A stretch of DNA of 64,000 nucleotides from Linderina pennispora (Eukaryota; Kickxellomycota; Kickxellomycetes; Kickxellales; Kickxellaceae), in NCBI RefSeq assembly GCF_002104995.1, contig NW_024468249.1, positions 310,001-374,000 of the forward strand. The letters are read 5' to 3'. Positions 22,901-35,214 of the stretch are shown piece after piece (position 1 is the stretch's first letter; every line of letters begins with the position of its first letter). Below the pieces are notes generated by a model. It saw only the letters and a list, made by a program, of their open reading frames with translations, did not search any database and was not told the origin of the DNA. Both the position numbers and the translations under genes were made by a program.

Positions 22901-25900
22901 GACGACAGGGAATAATTGGACGTTGTAGCAACCACTTTGGCTCCACCAGATAGCAAGCCCTCAACCAAACCTGAGCCAATGGATCCCTTTCCACACCCGG
23001 TAACCAGTGCACACCTGCCTTCAAATGATATACCATTCACTGCTGCATCCTCCATTGAAGCAAAGTATGCGTCAGAAATCTCCTTGCTATATGTCCAGGC
23101 GTTTCCAGCCTGCCGACCGTACATATACAGCAGAGGTAGCCCATCCTTGCTGGCACATTTCATCTGTTGAACGTAGTCACCTATCGATTGCTCCCCCTCT
23201 CTGGGAAACTCACAGCTGTCGATATCACCTCTGAACGTGATCTCTGTATGAGGACGCAGTGGGGTCGAAAGCTCTTTGTAGACTGGAGGCACATTTTCTG
23301 ACTCCCTACACGCTGCATAGATAATCTCCGTTTGCTTCAGTGCACGTTGAGCATATGGGCAAGGGTCTGCTTTGAGAGTCCCAATAAATGCCTGTAGCAT
23401 TGAGAGCAGTCCAGGGTTGGACCGGTTCTTGAGCATATGAACACGTTTCATATACGTAGCACAGTCCATGCCTGGTTCCTCTCCGCCCAAAATGCCAGAG
23501 ACCCATTCAAACACGTCCTGGCGGGCCCAATTCCAGTACGAGTTAAAATGGCGAGCCTTGTTTGCGTCGAATAGTGTGTTGGCCTTATCTATCAATTCAC
23601 TACCAAACTCATGCATGATGCCATCTATTCGCGATTCTAGGACTGCAACTTTTAATTGGAGCTCTTCAGCTGATCTAGCCCCTTGGCGCATATCGAGTCC
23701 TGCATGTCTGGCGAGTGCTTCTATCTGCTCAAGGACGAGCCTCCTGTGGGCATTTTGTGCTTTGTCGAATTCAGCACTGTTAATAGCAACGGATGGTGAA
23801 TTTGTGTTCCTGTTTTCACCACCGCGCAACAGTGCTGTCAATGACAGCCCCGCGTGGTCTGCATACATCTGGGCTGCTGACTCCAACCAAGCTTTAGCTG
23901 CTTCCTCATCCGCAAGTCGGGTGAGGGGCTCCATTGTAACCGACAATAATAGCAGAGCATCCTGTCTACGCGGACCTAGCCTGTATTTGTTTCTCAAATA
24001 CGAACGAGCAACTGATTGTTTGAACCCACTTGGGAACTTTCCGGCAAACACCTTATTGACTAGTGCCTGGGAGTGCTTGCCAAGAGAAGTCGTTGAGGTT
24101 CCAAGGATTTTGGCAAGCTCCTCCAAGGGTCGGTCCTCTGCATGTCCAGGTAGGCCATTGTCAAACTCCTTCTGAAAGTCCCCAAAAAGCTCATTTTGTA
24201 TCGTGGACTTTCCAGTAACAAGCTCCTTAATCGACTTGTTAGGATACACTTCGGATACAGCTATAGAAAGTTTTTGAGATATCACTGCCCTTATAACATC
24301 AACAATTGGAATTGGCACATCATCAACCGAGGTCATAGCAGCTGACTGGATTGTATGCAAGGCTGCTTGCTCGTCCACAGTGGGGCTAGAGGCCTCGGAT
24401 GATCCCTCTTGCTTAGTTGGTTTGCTGCCTGAAGTCTGAGGTGGTGCCACTGATAAGAAGTCAGCAGGTACACTGGCCTCTTCCCGAGCAGCTAAATGAT
24501 ATACCTCAGCCCTATCTTGGGCTGCATGTCGAATAGATACTATATCCTTGGACCAGCTGCTAGCCTCCAAAGTCTGTGCTGCCATACGACACAGCGTAGG
24601 CTTCGGACCAATCTCAATGAGGCGTTCTACTGAGCACTTGTTGAAGACTGAATCTTGGGTCTCAATCCAATTTACTGACGAGGCAAACTGGAAAGATAGC
24701 AGTTCAATAAGAAGAGCTCGTGCAATATGTTCCAAGTTGTTTGGTGGATCGTCGCTACATGTGTCCCATCGTTGAAGAATACCTTCAAGGACTAGTGAGC
24801 GAGTGAGGGCATAGACACTCTCGATATATTCCTTTGTGGTCTCAAATGGCTGCCCAGTCAGTTTTGGTATATACTTCCCACACAGCAGTATGCCAAGCTT
24901 TTGTATATGCGTGATTTTTCGGTCAAGCACTCTGCGGAAAGTATCAACACTTGACAGCAATATGCTAGAGTGCGAGGGAACATCAATTCCAGGAATGCTG
25001 ATTATTGCTCTACCATTCTCGAGTAGATGTGCAGTTGGATACTCAGCTAGAACATCGGCGATAATGTTTGGCAGCGCATCATCTCCTTTATCTGCAAGCT
25101 TATTATGCCCTGCTGAGAGTCTATCTAGAGTCTCACACATGATATTCAAACTCTCAATATGCCCTGTAACAATGTACTGTTGTCCGCGGACGTTGTAGTT
25201 GATAACTTCTAGGAGCTGTTGCTTCCGCTCACGAATATAGTCAACAATTAGGAGTAGTTGAACCTCGCTGAAGCCAGTTACAACACGCTTAGGGTTGACA
25301 GATACCATCGCATACTGGGAGCAGCCATTGGCATCCCGATCTACTGATGTATGGAGCAAAAGCCCGCGATAGAGAGCAATATCGACCGCATCCTCGACAG
25401 AAACAATCTCAGCAATTGCAGCAAGTGACCCAATCTCGCCAAGCGAATGGCCAGCGACAATGGCATCATCCTGGATAAGACCATGAGCACGCATGTCTGC
25501 AGCTTGAGCCAGCGACATCACCGTCTGTATCGGCTGTGTAAACAGTGTCGCATTGAGCAGGCCATTTGCATAGCGGTGCGTGTATGATTTCGATGACTGA
25601 GTGATTCCGGGAATCAGTTGCTCTATCTTGCCGTCATATTCACGTACCAAAGAGAGGTAGTTTGTACGAATTGGTGTGCCCTTCTTGCCACCGAGTTTAA
25701 CCAAGTACTCGCTCGGGTTCTCCTGGACTATTTTCAGTAGTGAGACACCATAGTGCTTCAACATGTGTCTGTCAGCTCGGTCCCACACATCTCTGGCAGC
25801 TGTGGATGACATGTATAGATCCATCCCCATGCCAACAAACTGCGACCCCTGGCCAGTAAACACATATGCAGTCTTTGCCTGGGCAACCTCAGCTGTGAGC

Positions 25901-28900
25901 GTCAGCACTGTTTCCCCATTCTGGTTTACAGTCTTGCCATCGATAACCATGTGTCCGCTGTTCATTCCTGTGTGAGCCAGTTCTACCCGAAGTTTGTCGT
26001 TTGGATAGACCTTTCCAACAAACTGGACGCTGTATGAGCGCATGCGCCGAGGGTCGTTATCTGCAACAACACGTTCAACAATAGCGCGGGATGCGGCTGA
26101 TGACCACATGCCATGGCAAATCATTTCCGATTCTCCGATATATGCTGCAACATACGGATTTGTGTGCAGCATGTTCTGATCTCCAGAAACGTGGGCAAAT
26201 TCGCAGTTTTCTGACGGCGCCTTCGCAGTCATGATGTCAGAAGCTTCTGCACACTGGATCGGTAAGCCACAGTGCTCAAAGCGCACTGAACCAATGTCAT
26301 TTTGTATATTCTGGCTGATATATTCGATGACCGGGTTGCCATATGAATTTACAGTTTCATAATAAACATCGGCAACATGTTCGGCCTCCCTATATGGTTT
26401 CAGGCGATATACGGGTCCATAGGTTTTGATCTTGGAATACAGATCTTTGGATTTGAACTGATAGTGCGAGTAAAGCCTAAACTCCAGCATATCTCCGCAG
26501 GCGATTTTGAATGGCTCAGGAGATTCCATGGACACAAACCATTCTTTGGATTCAAGTAATGCCGCCTTCTCATCGGATGTGATTAACATGCGTCGCGCGG
26601 GTTCATCCATTGATCGGAACATTTGGTTGCATGCTGAATACTGGCCACGTATGGCAATAACATCTTCAGATGTAGCAGTGAGGATTCCTTCGCGCCAAAA
26701 CCTCGAAATGAATGTCAGCTTATGGCCAATGTCGATATTCTCCAATGCAGAGAGACTCACGCCGTAGTCTATAGTTTCTCCAGCTCGCAGTGGCAATGCG
26801 CCTGCTGCATATTTTGTACTGTGGCTCAAGTGAATGATCCCGAGGAGACCTCTATGCAGAGGGGGAGTGGTCAGGACAGACGCCAGCTGGCTAATCCCGA
26901 TGCTGAAGAATATGTCCATTGGGGCCAGCTGTAGCTCGTCGGCCGCCATTTTGTAATACTTTGACGTGATGTGAGCACTAGAACAGTACTTCTGAACAAA
27001 CTCTTGGCTGATGGTGAATGATTTGAGCGCACGAGCCGAGAAGTGCTGTTCTACGTCAGCGCGGTTTATGTTGCTAGGCTCGTCTGCAAGGCCATGCACA
27101 CGCAGATAAATATCGCGGAATGATAAATCCCGGCCCTCAACGTCCTCAGCAACAAGTACTGCAGGTTTGGATGGCATGTAGATGTACGGGAACCGAATCT
27201 CAAACTGCTCCTCGCCAATCCGATGGTAAATAATCATCAGAATAATCTTCTCATCATGGAGCTGTATGCGAATGTCCAATAGCCCAGTTGGTCCATGGAT
27301 ATCGAGCTTGACCGGCCTATCGCCAGCAAGGACCACCTCCGCTGTCTGCCCTGCCATCGGCTGCAGAACCTGCCTTATTGGATTTGCAGCGTACAGTGAT
27401 TTGCGAACCACCACTGGCGATGTGAGAAGTGCACGAAACCAGCTCTGAGTAGGACCAGCCAGTGCCTCCAGCCATACATCAGGATCTGGAAGCAGTGCTG
27501 CATCAGTTGGGAGCTTGTATGTGCGGCTTGACTCATCAACAGCCACTGCAACCGAGGTAGGGAGCGATACTGGAAAAGGCTCTGGTGCAAGGTACTCGCA
27601 AGGACGGACTAGAGATGCATCCTTATCGAAACTGCACATGCTAAGCTTTTCCGTTAGCCCGGTGTAAACACGGTCGAGTATATCCTTGACCGGTTCGTTG
27701 ACTGTGGTGGCATACTTCGCAGACACAGGGCCCAAGGCAATAACAGTGCGCTGGACATCTCTGTCAACAACTGTATCCAAATCCTCAGCCTGTGAATACA
27801 TGTCCTTTGTCATCCAAACATGCAGGTCGGCGTCGAGGATAGGAATGAATGGAACTGGCTTGGCCCCAGAGCGCTTGCAAAGCCAGACCAGATACTGAAC
27901 ATCCTCAAGCGCAATAAGGACCCGGCTTATCTCTGGGTAGCTCTTGTCCACCAACTTGATAATGGTTAGTGGCTCCTGGAGTTGAATGTAGCGTTGGAAC
28001 ATGCGTGGACTTTCTGCTCCAGATACTCGGTCCTCGACCCTAGAAACGAATTCCCCAAACAGCCTTCCATACGACACATCCAACCACCTGGACTTGTCTG
28101 CGACGTACATCAGTTCCACGAGTCGATTGAGTACTTCCAGGTACGTCATCTCTTCCAGATCAACCACCCGCCCGTCGGATTTCTTGCCAAACCATGGCCG
28201 CGCACAGTCAATATTGAGCCGCTTAATGATATGATCCTTGTTTGCCATGATTGTCGGCAGCTGGTCAGCATATGGCTTCGTGAAGACCATGTCGTTCAAC
28301 TCTCTGAGAGCCAGCGCAGCTCGAGTAGCTAGAAGGTGGACATGTTCTCCAAAATCGGACAAGGTTGATATCACTCCGCCAGCATTGCCAGTATATGATG
28401 ACTCCCACTCGCTGTCCTCAACGCCAGTGGCTGCCGCAATGAGCTCCTTTGCTTCCAGAGATATGGCACTCTCTTTTGCAGTGAGGACACACGACGCTAA
28501 CAATACTCCATCAACAGGCATAGGCGCATATCCAAACTGGACACTCCACTGGCCGGAGAGATATGGCAGAATGCTATCGGCGTCGCCGAACCCTGACCCA
28601 ACGACCAGGATGGTGTTTGGCAGTGCCCGGATCTTGCTGTAGGTCTCCAGAATTGGCCTGTGGAAGTCTTCACACGAATGGTGGCCACCACCGCGACCGC
28701 CAGTCCACTGGATAATGACAGGAAAGTCGGGGTTTGTCCTGGCGATCGCAAGTGTCTGGAGAATTGTAGCCACTGACCCGGGCTTGAAGGCAACATGCTT
28801 TATGCCTGCATTGCGCAAGTTTGCGATTATACTGTTGGCAACGTCAACTGAGGGAACACCACCGCCAATGCAGAGCCCTGTGATCGGCACTCCTTCCCGC

Positions 28901-30930
28901 CGCATACGCAGGATACTGGGATACTGGAACGCCCACTGCTTCTGATTCATGTAGACCGTGTTGACCGCGAATCCGCTACCAGATTCAAGGAGGTTGACCA
29001 AATTCCCAACCTTCTTACTGAACAACCTCTCGTTAAACATCCCGCCACCAGCAAGCTCGACATAGTACCCGGCATTGCTGATAGCTGCAACAAAGTGCTC
29101 GTTGGACGTAGTCGGGGTCATCCCTGCAACCATCACAGGCGGGAGTCCAAGAGTGAGGGACATGCGGGTGCAAATATGAAGCCGACCGTCATGTGCGGTG
29201 CGAACAAGGCGTGGACCGAAAGCGCTCTGCCAGTTTGGTGCCAAGAAGACGTCGGATATATTCCGCTTGAACAAATCGGCCTTAGACCCCATGCGAAACT
29301 TAGTGTTAGCAATAAGCGAGCTGGTGCTGATGACGGTTTTGCCGTAGCCATCCAGAATGTCTCTGGTGTATTTCCCAAAGATGCTGAAGCCACCTGGACT
29401 GAAGTCAATGATAAACGCGGTATCAGTGCTGTTGACTGCTGCCGGCCAGTTAACACGGTTCATAGCCAGACTGTCAATCAAGAACCGAGTGAGATCAGCT
29501 TCATCACGAAGGTCGTGCCCATCATCTCCACCATTGACTTGGATACGAAGAGCACTGGCATCGAAAGCCCACCCCTTGGAAGCCGCACATTCGTACCCCG
29601 CTGGTGCGTAATCCCTTACGTGCTCACAGTGAGTTGGCACCGTCATTGCAAGTGGGCTAACGGCAGCAGCAGGCTTGCGTTGTGAGAATTGGATGCGCGA
29701 CTGACTCTGTGTTGGGAGGACGCTGTGCTTGTTAATAAGCTTTGCAAAGCAGGCGATGACATTCGGGTGGCCAGCAACGACAAAATCAGAGCGGCTGTTG
29801 ATTAGGGCCAGGCTAACCCTTGATTCTCTGTCCGTGCGATCTTCATTGAATACAGAAATTAGTGACTCTAGCGTTTCTTGGGCCAGACCACGAACTGAGA
29901 TCATTATTGCCAATGAGCCAGCAGTTTGCAGCAGCGAAGATCCCGATATGTTGATGCCTGAAATGCTCGAAGACCAATTCTGTTGACCAATCGAAGGCAG
30001 CATAAGGAGAATACCAAGGGCGTTCTCGGTGGCAGCATAGAATGATGCCTCGTCAGTCACGGAAGCAAAGGCAGCAGCCATTGGTAGGCCCTGGCTGTGT
30101 CCGATTGCAACTATAGAAGGAGAAATGAATGGCTAGTAACGGCGAACACTGGCATTGTTGCATACACTGGAGCCAGTTATGAATGATGTGCGCTTACCAT
30201 TAAAGCGTGAGACGAGGTCGCCAGGGCTCATATTGAGTGTCTTATACAAGACAGCCACATGCATCGCCTGAATCAGTCCTAGCATGGGCGTATTGACTGG
30301 TGCAGTCAGCAGATACTTGGCGTCAGGCATTGCGTCGGGAGAAGCAAGCCAGCCAGCAATGTCCAGTGGACGTGAATGGGCTTTCGCCAATAGGGGGTCA
30401 GCGGATTCGCGCTTGAGGAAGTCAGACATATGAGCGACAAAGTCTGACAGCAGCGGGCCATAAACATCGAGAAGCCATGCTGCTTCGTCAACGTAGCTGT
30501 CTGCTCCGCCCTGCCCACCAAACATGGCAGCAAGTTTTATGCCTGGGTCTGAAAAGATAGCAGGAGCAGAGACCTCAGGCAGCAACTGACGCATCTCAAG
30601 GGTGTTCCAGACCGAGTAATACCCCTTCATGACGGTTCGCGCTTGCTCAAAGGACAGGCTCAGCTGCTGGACCACAGCATGGATGTTCTCGTTGGCGCAA
30701 AATCCTTGGTGGAAGTGAAGAAATACAGCGACGGCAACATCGGGATTACAGGAGCTGCAGTACGTCAAAAAGAGTGCGACGAGTTCGATTTCCGTGGAAA
30801 CAGCAGGAGGACCGCCATCCAGAAAAGACGTGGCGAGCTCCTTGGCGACAAGGAAGTTGTCCCCAGGAATGGGGATGCTGGTTGACACCCCGCCATGTGC
30901 GAGTACAACCTTGCAGGTAAACAGGTTCAT
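19943..30930 (-). CDS. FAS: Single-chain type I fatty acid synthase (beta-alpha fusion), no C-terminal PPT domain
   Basis: One gene of about 3,610 residues carries the fungal FAS domains in order. Acetyltransferase has GHSQG across intron 1. Enoyl reductase begins near residue 565 (GLPPVMVAGMTPTTSNEH). The dehydratase hot-dog is near 1550 (DQNMLHTNPY). Malonyl/palmitoyl transferase is near 1660 (FTGQGSQFVGMGMD, then GHSLGE). ACP is near 2210 with its pantetheine Ser in GKSTIQNE. Ketoreductase is near 2610 (VTGCGKGSIGSG, YGETK). Ketosynthase is near 3210 (Cys in VGACATS). The start is the ATG at 30930. Intron 1 (30111-30197, GTAAGC...TATAG) is clear. A second junction near 22082-22160 changes frame; introns 22087-22160 or 22082-22137 both restore it. 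The protein ends at DSKTKQYRF, where fungal FAS normally continues into a phosphopantetheinyl transferase domain. None is found downstream. Confidence 0.9.
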
Positions 30931-31838
30931 TCTGCGGGACAAGTTGAAGCGGGTTCAGAGAGAGTTAATTCTTGAGTGGTTGAGGTGTGCAATGTTTGCA
31001 AGAAAAGTGAGATAGGGAACCAACGTTGCATGGCAAGTGAGCAGGTTTATACACAATTTTGACAAGCTGCATACACGTAAAATGGTGTTGCAAAGCTGGC
31101 CAAATGGTCAGTGGTCCTTCAAGTGTGTGAAAGTTCTCAAGGGCGTTGGTGGGGCATGACTGTGACATCATACAGGCAATTTCACAGAAATATCGCCTCC
31201 ATTGTATCCTTCCTTTCCCAGGCCAGAAAAGCCGCCTATGACAGGAGGGTCTCTTCAAATTGGGAGATTGTGTACATGCAGGAGGGAACAAAGAGAAAGT
31301 GCGTGTATGGGCAAGGTGCGGAAAATGGCTGTTGGCATCACAACTCCCTACAATGCTCTCCAGGCCACTGCAAGAATCACATAGTGCCTTTTCACACATA
31401 AAATATATTCAAAAGTGAAATGCTGGAGGGTTTGCATATTTAGACCAGGTCTATGTTTGGATAATAGAGACCCACTGCTGAGTATTTAGTTCTCTTAGGG
31501 CAGTTGTGTGAACTGGGCTTCCAAATTGCATTTTGAAAGCTGTGACAAAGCCTGACACCATGGAGTGGTATATAATCATATTGAAGACGATGGCATACCT
31601 ACATTATCACCAAAGTTATGATGCATAAGAATGCGCGCATAAGAAGGTATATATGTATATCGGTTCAAATATATAACGAAAGCGATACTAAAAGATCTGA
31701 CGAAAAACAAAGAGGTATTACGCATGCTTGGGGAACAGCAGCAGGTGGTCGTTTATGCTGAGTGTGCTCTTGACACTGGCGTCATCCCCCTTCTTGTCGC
31801 AGAAGAGCAGCAAAAATATCGAATTTGGCTTTCTAAAC
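30931..31838. other. Intergenic upstream of FAS, no gene seen
   Basis: About 900 bases including the FAS promoter. Short open frames here lack motifs. The stretch 31600-31700 is AT-rich (TATATATGTATATCGG) without an identifiable RNA gene. Confidence 0.4.
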
Positions 31839-32188
31839 TGTTTCCTTGGCCGCATCCTCGCCATCAGCCTTGGTGATCTGCTTCAGCAAGGCAGGGGAGA
31901 TGTTCAGGGCGGGCAGGCGCAGGGTTGTGGTCTTGGTGGCCAGCTCACCGAGCACCTCTGTGAAGCGTGGCAGACAGATCTGGGGCATTGGCAGCCAGAG
32001 CGCTAAAGCGTTTAGCAAGTCCGATACATCAAGAGCAATGTCGTTGGTGCAAGGAACATTGGTACCACTGGCAGCCATATTCGCCAGGATGAGCCTACAG
32101 ACTGTAGGATGGGCGAATAGGTCGTAGAGGATCGGGTTTAGTGGTTGTGGGGTTAGCAGCTGCTGTTTTAAAATAAAGCGCACATACA
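31839..32188 (-). CDS. Possible small or exon-fragment protein, unknown
   Basis: The frame reads coherently from about MYVRFILKQQLLTPQPLNPI through HPTVCRLILANMAASG to KQITKADGEDAAKETV, then stops. Codon choice and amphipathic helices look coding, and the frame remains open further upstream to about 32300, where the sequence looks non-coding. It may be the 3' exon of a longer gene or a roughly 115-residue protein. I do not recognise a family. Confidence 0.35.
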
Positions 32189-32607
32189 TGTCGCTTCGAC
32201 TTTTTTGGGAGTACAATGGCGAGGGGGGATAAGAATGCGAGTGCTGCGGTCTACTGTTTCTGGAGTACCCTACTTTCAATGTGCCTATTTCAAGCATCAA
32301 TGGTTCTCACTGCTGCAAGGCAGACCGCCAAGCCGGGGCATGCGGAGATCGGCCAGCTGGGTGCGGGGTAGCAAACAACCCTTGGCTCGCACCTTGATTG
32401 CCTCCTTGCGCGATGCTAACCATATCGTGCGGGGGAGGCGATGTGCGAATCGCATGTGCTCTAAAAGTGGGTCTATTTCCAGCACCTATGCTCAACGCTT
32501 TTTTGTCATCTCGCTCCAGACGCGATTTCACATTTTCCTTTCTCTTTTCCCTAAACACATTTCCCTTTCTAACGAGTGCTTGCTCTATTTCACGATTGAA
32601 TGGACAG
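32189..32607. other. Pmt2 upstream region
   Basis: About 420 bases between the unknown minus-strand frame and the Pmt2 start. A pyrimidine-rich stretch (32510-32590) precedes the chosen ATG. No other feature is seen. Confidence 0.4.
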
Positions 32608-35001
32608 ATGGAGCCGCACCATTTAAAACAGCGAGGTCGGCACCAGTCGCACGAACCAGCGACGGCATCGGTGCTCCCCTCTTATTCCAACGACGACAGC
32701 GTGCCGTATGGGCGGGATCGCATGCCAGCAGAAGGATTCGACGCGTATGTATCTGACAGCAAGGTGCACAGCAAGCACAAGGCGTTCAGCACGGCTTATG
32801 CAGCGGCAGCGCCGTCCAGTAGCCAGGGCAGCGACAGGATGGCGGTACAGATCGGCGACCTGCACTTGTTCAGTCTGCGTGACGGGGTTCCTGGGCTTTT
32901 GCGCAGCAAGGACGCGGCCATAGTGTTTCTGCTCACGCTGGCGTCGCTGTTCACCCGGCTGTACCAGATCGGGCGGCGACCAAACGTAACGTGGGACGAG
33001 GCCCACTTTGGCAAGTTCGGCGCGTACTACATAAACCACACGTTCTACCACGACGTGCACCCGCCGCTGGCAAAGATGATGGTGGCCCTGGCTGAGGTCA
33101 TTGCTGGCCACAACGGCACGTTCCGGTTCAGCTCGGGAAAGAAGTACCCCGAGTACGTCGACTACACGCTGATGCGAGCGCAGATCGCCATGTATGGTGT
33201 TGCGCTGGTGCCGCTGGCATTCCTGACATGCATACAGTTCAGGCTGAGCCGGCCCATGGCAACGCTGGCTGCGGTGTTTGTATTGTTTGACAATGCGCTA
33301 TGTGTGATGAGCCGGTTTATCCTGCTGGACGAGCCGCTGCTGTTTTTCACGGCCCTGACGCTGTGGAGCGCATCCAACTTCCAGAACCGCAACAAGCACG
33401 GGCCGCCGTACACGCGCGCGTGGTGGAGCTGGCTGGGCATGACGGGGTTCTCGCTTGGCTGCGTGATGAGCTCAAAGTGGGTCGGCCTGTTCTGTGTCAT
33501 CATGGTCGGCATTGCCACTGCTGAGGATTTGGTGCGCAAATACTGCGACATGATGCCGTGGCGCGAGTACGGAAGGCATTGGGTGGCCCGGGCGCTGTGC
33601 CTGATCCTGATTCCGCTGCTGGTGTACACGCTCACGTTCTGGATCCACTTCAAGGTTCTGTACAAGGCTGGCTCAGGCGACTTTAAGATGCCAGCCAACT
33701 TCCAGGCCAACCTGAAGGGCAACATGCTAAACAGCCAGCCGTACGACATTGCCTACGGTGCGCTGGTGGATATCCGCGCTGTGTACAATGGCCCTGGCCT
33801 GCTTCACTCACACGTGCACCAGTACCCCAAGGGCTCCCGACAGCAGCAGGTTACGTGCTTCCCCCACCGCGACTCCAACAACGTGTGGCAGCTGCGGCGA
33901 CCGGCAGGGTCACCAGCCAATTACACGATCGATCCGATTGATTTTGTGCAGGACGGCGATATCATTCAGCTGACGCACAACCTGACTGGCGCGACGATCC
34001 GCGCGTCCAAGGGCATCCTAGCGCCGTTGACCGTCAGCCACTATGAGGTGGCGGCAGAGAACATCACCCACGCGACAGATGTTGGGCTGACCAACTGGAA
34101 GATCGAGGTTGTCAAGCAGAAGGCGAGCCGGGCTGGCAAGCGGATCCATGCGATGACAACGGTGTTCCGGCTGCGGCACGAAGACACTGGCTGCATCATG
34201 CGTGTGGGCGGGCGCAAGCTGCCCGAGTGGGGCTGGCACCAGTCCGAGGTGACGTGTCTGCCCGACAGCACGCGCAAGAAGAACGTGAGGAGCAACGATG
34301 TGCTGTGGTACATTGAGCACAACACCAACACGCGGCTGGCCAAGGACGATCTGTCCAAGTACGTGAGCAGCAACTTCATCGTCGACATGGTGACGCTGAA
34401 TATCGAGATGGGCAAGACCAACAATGCGCTGTCGCCGGACCGCGACAAGTACAACTCGCTGGAGAGCGACCCGTGGTCGTGGCCGCTGCTGACATTCCCG
34501 ATGCGCATGGTCGGGTGGGGCAACAAGACGATAAAGTACTACGAGATCGGCAACCCGATCCTGTGGTGGGCGTCGGCGCTTGTGTGCTTCCTGTATCCGT
34601 TCCGGCTCCTGTACTTTGTTCTGCGGTGGCAGCGGCAGTGCAACGACTGGCCGCGCAACGGGTTCCGCGAGTTCTGGGACAACAGCAAGTTCCTGTGGGG
34701 CGGGTGGGCGCTGCACTACATTCCGTTCTTCTTGATGGGCCGTGTCACGTACATCCACCACTACTTGCCGGCGCTGTACTTTGCGCTGCTGCAGCTGGCG
34801 TTTGACATTGACTTTGCGCTGAAGCGCTGGCGGCGTGGTCGCTATCTGACTGTGGCGGCGTGGGGCATTGGTGCAGCTGTGTTTGTCGTGTTTTTGTACT
34901 TTGCACCGTTCACCTTTGGGTGGAACAAGCCCATGAAGGAGCTGGCTGGGCGCCGGTGGCTCAAGACGTGGAACATCTACGAGGACATGTATGACATGTA
35001 G
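32608..35001 (+). CDS. PMT2: Protein O-mannosyltransferase, Pmt2 family
   Basis: This ER membrane enzyme moves mannose from dolichyl-phosphate-mannose to Ser/Thr of secretory proteins, usually as a Pmt1-Pmt2 type heterodimer. The chosen ATG at 32608 (MEPHHLKQRG) gives 797 residues; the frame is open further upstream but that part looks like leader sequence. The first lumenal loop has the Pmt2-type WDEAHFGKFG with the catalytic Asp-Glu, then FYHDVHPPLAKMMVALAE. Three MIR motifs lie in the central lumenal loop, beginning GPGLLHSHVHQYPKGS. Multiple membrane segments flank it, and the C-terminus holds HYIPFFLMGRVTYIHHYLPA, a conserved PMT stretch. There are no introns or frame breaks. Confidence 0.93.
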   Translation: MEPHHLKQRGRHQSHEPATASVLPSYSNDDSVPYGRDRMPAEGFDAYVSDSKVHSKHKAFSTAYAAAAPSSSQGSDRMAVQIGDLHLFSLRDGVPGLLRSKDAAIVFLLTLASLFTRLYQIGRRPNVTWDEAHFGKFGAYYINHTFYHDVHPPLAKMMVALAEVIAGHNGTFRFSSGKKYPEYVDYTLMRAQIAMYGVALVPLAFLTCIQFRLSRPMATLAAVFVLFDNALCVMSRFILLDEPLLFFTALTLWSASNFQNRNKHGPPYTRAWWSWLGMTGFSLGCVMSSKWVGLFCVIMVGIATAEDLVRKYCDMMPWREYGRHWVARALCLILIPLLVYTLTFWIHFKVLYKAGSGDFKMPANFQANLKGNMLNSQPYDIAYGALVDIRAVYNGPGLLHSHVHQYPKGSRQQQVTCFPHRDSNNVWQLRRPAGSPANYTIDPIDFVQDGDIIQLTHNLTGATIRASKGILAPLTVSHYEVAAENITHATDVGLTNWKIEVVKQKASRAGKRIHAMTTVFRLRHEDTGCIMRVGGRKLPEWGWHQSEVTCLPDSTRKKNVRSNDVLWYIEHNTNTRLAKDDLSKYVSSNFIVDMVTLNIEMGKTNNALSPDRDKYNSLESDPWSWPLLTFPMRMVGWGNKTIKYYEIGNPILWWASALVCFLYPFRLLYFVLRWQRQCNDWPRNGFREFWDNSKFLWGGWALHYIPFFLMGRVTYIHHYLPALYFALLQLAFDIDFALKRWRRGRYLTVAAWGIGAAVFVVFLYFAPFTFGWNKPMKELAGRRWLKTWNIYEDMYDM

Positions 35002-35214
35002 ACGCCTGTTTTACTGTTGTTTTAAAAAGACCAGAATTCGTCAAACCAGAAAAATAGTGCTCTTGGCAACAAAACCCCCACTCCCAGGGCTTGCTTGGGC
35101 ACAGTCATGTGGACTGCGAGCGCTGGCATTATTCTCCGGCTCCCTTTCACTCCAAGACACCACCTTTTTTCGATACCTTAATAGCTCCTGCGCAAGGAGA
35201 ATTTCAGTCTGGAA

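Noticed and set aside
30965..31399. 144-residue minus-strand frame upstream of FAS
   Set aside because: It has no motif, irregular composition and no helical pattern, and it lies in the FAS promoter.
31640..31690. tRNA-like B box (CGGTTCAAATA)
   Set aside because: There is no A box or cloverleaf around it, and the flanks are simple AT-rich sequence.
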